Program-made: the position numbers and the translations under genes
Shown: positions 60,635 to 64,000 of the stretch, piece after piece
Numbering within the stretch: position 1 is the stretch's first letter
Layout: every line of letters begins with the position of its first letter
Assembly: GCF_009727155.1 (NCBI RefSeq)
Contig: NZ_WNWM01000002.1
Span: 1,054,001 to 1,118,000, forward strand
Direction of reading: 5' to 3'
DNA: 64,000 bases
DNA from: Pseudoduganella dura
Lineage (GTDB): Bacteria; Pseudomonadota; Gammaproteobacteria; Burkholderiales; Burkholderiaceae_D
Notes under the pieces: model-generated
Told to the model about the DNA's origin: nothing
Seen by the model: only the letters and a program-made list of their open reading frames with translations
Database searches by the model: none

Positions 60635-60937
60635 TTATTTGCGGCCCAGGATCACGCCGGCCAGCAGGCCGATGCCGGCTGCGACGGCGATCGAGCGCCA
60701 CGGATTTTCTTTCACATACACGTCGGTGGTGGCGGCGACCTGCTTGCCGGTTTCCACGGCCTTGACTTGTGCGTCCTGCGCCTTGGCCAGTGCCGAATCC
60801 AGCGCGCGCATGCCGCGGCCGCGCAGTTCTTCCGCTTTTTCACCAGTCAGTGCGGTGGCGGCAGTGAACAGGGCTTGGGCGTCTTTGACCAGGGTTTTGA
60901 CGTCGTTGTTGACGGTACTGATATTATTTTCCAGCAT
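60635..60937 (-). CDS. DUF883 / ElaB-YqjD-like ribosome-associated membrane protein
   Basis: 100 residues. A polar helical N-terminus (LVKDAQALFTAATALTGEKA) leads to a PW-rich segment VKENPWRS and a C-terminal helix with glycine motif (SIAVAAGIGLLAGVILGRK). ElaB/YqjD proteins anchor to the inner membrane at their C-terminus and associate with ribosomes in stationary phase. First gene of a three-gene operon (DUF883, YqjE-like, YqjK-position). Confidence 0.9.
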   Translation of the reverse strand: MLENNISTVNNDVKTLVKDAQALFTAATALTGEKAEELRGRGMRALDSALAKAQDAQVKAVETGKQVAATTDVYVKENPWRSIAVAAGIGLLAGVILGRK

Positions 60938-60987
60938 GATATAAGCTCCTTTTCACAGTGATGAGTAACAACTTTACAACGGTAGGG

Positions 60988-61530
60988 TCATTCGAGCAAA
61001 TCGCGCATATCGTCCGCGTGCTCTTCTTCTTCCGCCATGATCTTGACGAGCAGCGCCGTGGTGACCGGATCGGTGTCGCCGATCCTTTCGATCATCTGCC
61101 GGTAGGCTTCGATCGCCACGCGCTCGGCGATCAGATTCGCGCGCACCATCGATGCCACTTCCAGCGACTCGTCGTATTCGGCGTGGCTGCGTTCGTGCAG
61201 CGTGGCCGGGTTGTAGTCGGGCGCGCCATTGAGCTGCACGATGCGCTCGGCCAGCCAGTCCGCATGCTTTTCTTCCTCGCCGGCATGCTCGAGGAACTCG
61301 GCCTTCACCGCCGAGTTGTTCTTGCCGCTGACGGTGTAATAGTGCCGCTTGTAGCGGTTGATGCAGACGAGCTCGGTGGCAAGCGCGTCGTTCAGCATTT
61401 TCAGCACGGCTTCGCGGTCGCCCTTGTAGCCTGCCGTGACCGGGCCGTCCGACAGGTTCTGTGCGGCGGCGCGGATGGCCGCGGTATCGATACCGCTGGC
61501 CTGGGTGGGATTAATGTCGGACATGTTCAT
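60988..61530 (-). CDS. Ferritin-like / bacterioferritin-type protein
   Basis: 180 residues. A four-helix ferritin-like bundle with metal ligands: LATELVCINRYKRHYYTVSG, EFLEHAGEEEKHADWLAERI, and the later ERVAIEAYRQMIERIGDTDP with IMAEEEEHADDM. Glu and E-x-x-H pairs for a di-iron centre are in place. It resembles the Dps-adjacent bacterioferritin family used for iron storage or oxidative stress. Two ATGs (61530 and 61524) are possible starts. Monocistronic but lies 15 bp from the OmpA-like gene, so probably in the same transcript. Confidence 0.87.
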   Translation of the reverse strand: MNMSDINPTQASGIDTAAIRAAAQNLSDGPVTAGYKGDREAVLKMLNDALATELVCINRYKRHYYTVSGKNNSAVKAEFLEHAGEEEKHADWLAERIVQLNGAPDYNPATLHERSHAEYDESLEVASMVRANLIAERVAIEAYRQMIERIGDTDPVTTALLVKIMAEEEEHADDMRDLLE

Positions 61531-61544
61531 TCCTTAAATAAATT

Positions 61545-62435
61545 TCAGCGGCGTGCCTGGATCGGCTTGCCCGGCTCGGACAGCACGATCTCGACACGGC
61601 GGTTCAGCTGGCGGTCGCCCGCCGATTCGTTGCCGGCGACCGGATAGGCTTCGCCGTAGCCGCGCACATCGACGCGCGAACGGTCGATGCCCGCCTGCGC
61701 CAGCGCGCTGCGCACCGCTTCGGCGCGGCGCTGCGACAGTTGCAGGTTGTGGGCGGTGGAGCCGGTGCTGTCGGTGAAGCCTTCGATCAGCACGGTACGG
61801 TCGGTGTTTTCGCGCAGTACCGTGGCAAGCTTCTGCACGGTGGCCTGCCCGCCCGATGTCAGCACGGCCTGGTCGACATTGAACAGCACGTCGCCCAGCG
61901 TGATGATGGTGCCGCGCTCGGTCTGCTTGGCCTGCAGCTCGGCCAGCTGCGCCGCCAGTGCCTGGGTCTGCTGCTGCGCATTCTGCGTGGCCGCGTTGGC
62001 CTGTTCGGCGCGGGCACGTGCCGCTTCCGCTTCAGCCTGTGCCTGCTCGGCCGAGCGCTTGGCCGTTTCCGCCTCGACGGTGCGGGCTTCCAGGCGCACC
62101 TGGTCGCGCTGCTGCGACGCCTGCTTCAGGTCGACCTCGGCCTTGCGGGCCCGGGCCACTTCCTGCGCGGTGGCGATCTTCTGCTTGGCCACATAGGCCA
62201 GCTGGTCGATCTTCTCGGTGCTTTGCCGATCCGCCGCGGCGGCATTGGCGGCATTGAGCGCCTCGGTGGCGGCCTTGAATTCGGGGACGGCGTATTGGGT
62301 GACGGCGCTGTTGCTTTGCGCGGCGACGTGGTCGTTGCGCGCCTGGTCCAGCGTGCTGGTGGTCAGCGGTGCCGAGCTGCAGGCGGACAGGGCGATGGCT
62401 ACCGACAGCAGTACGGGGATGAACTTGCTTTTCAT
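61545..62435 (-). CDS. OmpA-like lipoprotein with DUF4398 and coiled coil
   Basis: 296 residues. Lipobox ALSACSSA. An N-terminal DUF4398-like part leads into a long Ala/Glu/Gln coiled coil (about 90-175, QAEAEAARARAEQANAATQN). An OmpA domain follows (GDVLFNVDQAVLTSGGQATV, IEGFTDSTGSTAHNLQLSQR, RGYGEAYPVAGNESAGDR) for peptidoglycan binding. It likely connects outer membrane and wall. It follows the DUF4398 lipoprotein gene by 12 bp. Confidence 0.9.
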   Translation of the reverse strand: MKSKFIPVLLSVAIALSACSSAPLTTSTLDQARNDHVAAQSNSAVTQYAVPEFKAATEALNAANAAAADRQSTEKIDQLAYVAKQKIATAQEVARARKAEVDLKQASQQRDQVRLEARTVEAETAKRSAEQAQAEAEAARARAEQANAATQNAQQQTQALAAQLAELQAKQTERGTIITLGDVLFNVDQAVLTSGGQATVQKLATVLRENTDRTVLIEGFTDSTGSTAHNLQLSQRRAEAVRSALAQAGIDRSRVDVRGYGEAYPVAGNESAGDRQLNRRVEIVLSEPGKPIQARR

Positions 62436-62447
62436 GGGATCTGCTCC

Positions 62448-62819
62448 TTACTGTTTGTTGGCGCGGTCGAGTTCTTCGCGCAGCACGCGGACATTTTCCT
62501 GCACCTCGTTGGCGGCGCTGGTGGCCTTGGCCGACGTGGCCTTGCTCTGCGCCAGCTTGGCATCGGCCTGGGCTTGCTGGGCCAGGTCGGAGGCGAGCTT
62601 GTAATCCTTGTCGGCCAGCGCACGGCTGGCTTGCTGCAGTTTTTCGCGGGCGGCCAGCAATTCGGCCGGCGCCAGCTCGGCGGCGCCAGCCTGAGTGGCG
62701 TTTTCGACAGCGGCGCGGGAAACGGCCACGTCGGCGGTGGCCGGGGTTTTCTGGCTTGCGCAGGCCGACAGCAGGGCAGCGGTGGCTAACAGCATTGGCA
62801 GGGTGTAGCGAGGGCTCAT
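62448..62819 (-). CDS. DUF4398 lipoprotein
   Basis: 123 residues. Lipobox LLSACASQ (Cys18-19 region). The body is an all-helical coiled coil (AELAPAELLAAREKLQQASR, NEVQENVRVLREELDRANK). DUF4398 proteins often accompany OmpA-like lipoproteins, as here: the next gene is 12 bp away and shares the N-terminal domain. First gene of a DUF4398, OmpA-like, ferritin-like unit. Envelope stability is the likely role. Confidence 0.87.
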   Translation of the reverse strand: MSPRYTLPMLLATAALLSACASQKTPATADVAVSRAAVENATQAGAAELAPAELLAAREKLQQASRALADKDYKLASDLAQQAQADAKLAQSKATSAKATSAANEVQENVRVLREELDRANKQ

Positions 62820-63098
62820 TTCTTTTTCTCCTCAATTGGTAGAAATGTGAATTTGCAGAACGTAGTGAAGTTATAGCCGAACAAACAACATCCCATCGGT
62901 ACGGTGCCGCACATATGGGAAAACCGCCTGCAATAGCGCTCTGAAAACGCGCATCCGTTACAAAAGTGAAGTCGACCGGCAATAACGTAACAAAGCGTTA
63001 CTGCGTGCGTTCGCGAACAGTTCGGTATAAACCGTTTTCTTAAGCTTGCTTCATCGGTACGGCCATAGTGCCGCACCCTTTCACACGAGGAGCGAGCC

Positions 63099-63410
63099 AT
63101 GAACAACCTGACTTCCCCCACCACCGTGCTGTCGGGCATGGTGCTGGCGATGCTGGTGGCCTGTGCGTCCACTGACATATCCACCCCCGCCAGCGTGGAG
63201 ACGAGCGACAGCGTGCTGACCACCAGTGTGCGTTCCGGCCTGGCGAACCAGCCCGGCCTGAATCCCGCGGACATCATGGTGGAGGTCTACGACGGCGAAG
63301 TGCGCCTGTCGGGCTTCGCCGTCAGCCCTGCTGAAGCGGAAAAGGCCGTCGCGGCCGCGCGCAGCATCGGTGGCGTGAAAGTCGTCAGGAACGACCTGAA
63401 GGTCAAGTGA
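63099..63410 (+). CDS. BON-domain lipoprotein (second copy)
   Basis: 103 residues. Lipobox MLVACAST. BON domain from about 33 (VLTTSVRSGLANQPGLNPAD, VEVYDGEVRLSGFAVSPAEA, IGGVKVVRNDLKVK). It is a paralogue of the 56136 gene; both end with VKVVRNDLKVK-type sequence. ATG at 63099 has GAGGAGCGAGCC before it. The divergent gap to the DUF4398 gene holds repeats. A glycine-zipper gene follows after 48 bp, probably in one transcript. Confidence 0.88.
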   Translation: MNNLTSPTTVLSGMVLAMLVACASTDISTPASVETSDSVLTTSVRSGLANQPGLNPADIMVEVYDGEVRLSGFAVSPAEAEKAVAAARSIGGVKVVRNDLKVK

Positions 63411-63458
63411 CATGGCCGCTCCGGCATCCACGCCGCACAACCAATCAAGGAGAACATC

Positions 63459-63680
63459 ATGAACATCAAGCAGATCGCAATGCGTGCCACCATCGTCGCT
63501 TCCGTACTGGGCCTGACGGCCTGCGCCAACATGTCGTCGCAGGACCGTAACACCGCGGTCGGCGCGGGCGTCGGCGCCGTGGCAGGCTCCGTGCTGTCCG
63601 GCGGCTCGGCCCTGGGCACCGTGGGCGGCGCGGCCGTTGGCGGCGTGATCGGCAACCAGGTCGACAAGCCCAACCGCTAA
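63459..63680 (+). CDS. OsmB-like glycine-zipper lipoprotein
   Basis: 73 residues. Lipobox LGLTACAN. The mature protein is almost only a glycine zipper (VGAGVGAVAGSVLSGGSALG, VGGAAVGGVIGNQVDK), as in OsmB and other osmotically inducible outer-membrane lipoproteins. AAGGAG site before the ATG at 63459. A strong terminator lies 41 bp after the stop. Confidence 0.9.
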   Translation: MNIKQIAMRATIVASVLGLTACANMSSQDRNTAVGAGVGAVAGSVLSGGSALGTVGGAAVGGVIGNQVDKPNR

Positions 63681-63720
63681 GTGATTCGGGCCTGGACGGG
63701 CCCGATCAGGCACCAACGAC

Positions 63721-63745
63721 AACGGAGCCCGCGGGCTCCGTTTTT
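63721..63745 (+). terminator. Rho-independent terminator after the OsmB-like gene
   Basis: Stem AACGGAGCCC / GGGCTCCGTT with a 2-nt loop, then TTTTG. Clear intrinsic terminator for the BON plus OsmB-like transcript. Confidence 0.9.
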
Positions 63746-63791
63746 GCTGTCCTGATCCTTGCTGCCGGTGCCGCCCATGCAGGCGGGCGCC

Positions 63792-64000
63792 TCAGACGAA
63801 CACCGTGCCCATGCCGATCGCGCCGTTTTCCTTGACCAGCTCGTAACAGCGGCAGGAGACGGCTTCCAGCCCGCTCGAATCGAGGATCTCGATGTTGCCG
63901 CGGCTGTAGGTGATCAGCCGCTGGTTCTGCAGCGCGCTGGCGGCCTTGGTGACACCGACGCGCCGCACGCCGAGCGCATGCGCGAGGAACTCGTGTGTAA
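63792..64000 (-). CDS. Crp/Fnr-family regulator, C-terminal part (5' end outside window)
   Basis: 69 codons are visible, reading [20 protein letters not shown], then [16 protein letters not shown] and [16 protein letters not shown], ending GTVFV. This is the DNA-binding helix-turn-helix and C-terminus of a Crp/Fnr-type protein; SCRCYELV has a Cys pair often seen in this subgroup. The sensor domain lies beyond the window. Function cannot be told from this part, though the neighbourhood of stress genes fits a global regulator. Confidence 0.8.
   Translation of the reverse strand, partial: THEFLAHALGVRRVGVTKAASALQNQRLITYSRGNIEILDSSGLEAVSCRCYELVKENGAIGMGTVFV

Overview
The window is about 64 kb of GC-rich DNA with dense short-gap operons. 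Gene content and family resemblance (YaeQ, MtfA, ModABC-ModE, ExoD, Crp/Fnr-type regulator, DUF883/YqjE/YqjK-like trio, BON and glycine-zipper lipoproteins) point to a chromosomal segment of a betaproteobacterium, most likely Oxalobacteraceae (Massilia/Duganella/Pseudoduganella type). This placement is an inference from recognised families; no rRNA or tRNA gene is present to confirm it. I see no CRISPR array, prophage or intact insertion sequence.

Layout. 1-593: 3' end of a multi-heme cytochrome c. 703-1482: surface DUF2807 protein. 1559-4822 (minus): a DUF2946 protein, a PCu(A)C copper chaperone and a TonB-dependent receptor, probably a copper-linked operon. 4900-9989: serine hydrolase, YaeQ, PurU, hemerythrin, KGG-repeat stress protein and Dps. 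10113-13016 (minus): modABC-modE with a well-formed ModE-type operator upstream of modA. 13105-16585: Cho-like nuclease, YgjP-like metallopeptidase and a secreted PAP2 phosphatase fused to autotransporter-type repeats. 16673-24472: a dehalogenase-like hydrolase, a three-subunit membrane-linked sugar/alcohol dehydrogenase (subunit 3, GMC flavoprotein, tri-heme cytochrome c), a chloroperoxidase-like hydrolase and a beta-lactamase-fold membrane protein. 24691-30593: zwf, a beta/gamma-crystallin, an amidohydrolase with its GntR regulator, and a GH27 alpha-galactosidase.

31097-40722: an orphan prepilin, two small AT-richer unknown genes, ExoD, LOG-TetR, a 1209-residue c-di-GMP signalling protein, a lipase-like protein and TrmJ. 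40863-50605: SuhB, RhlE helicase, hydroxypyruvate isomerase, a lipoprotein-unknown-DksA-like operon, a tandem universal stress protein, and MtfA translationally coupled to a soluble histidine kinase. 50805-54502: an unknown winged-helix protein, a lipoprotein, OmpA and YihY. 54534-54806: a 51-bp tandem array. 54848-64000: a concentration of envelope and stress genes (AI-2E transporter, BON proteins, glycine zippers, DUF3309, patatin, YqjD/YqjE/YqjK-like, ferritin-like, OmpA and DUF4398 lipoproteins), ending in a partial Crp/Fnr regulator.

The most unusual non-coding signals are: an 11-bp AT-rich inverted repeat that buries the ribosome-binding site of the PAP2 phosphatase; four gene 3' ends where short repeats overlap the stop codon and continue downstream; the 51-bp array of palindrome-bearing units; and an octanucleotide tract upstream of dps. 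No complete new system is proven by sequence alone. These and the low-GC gene pair at 31.7-32.5 kb are the best leads.
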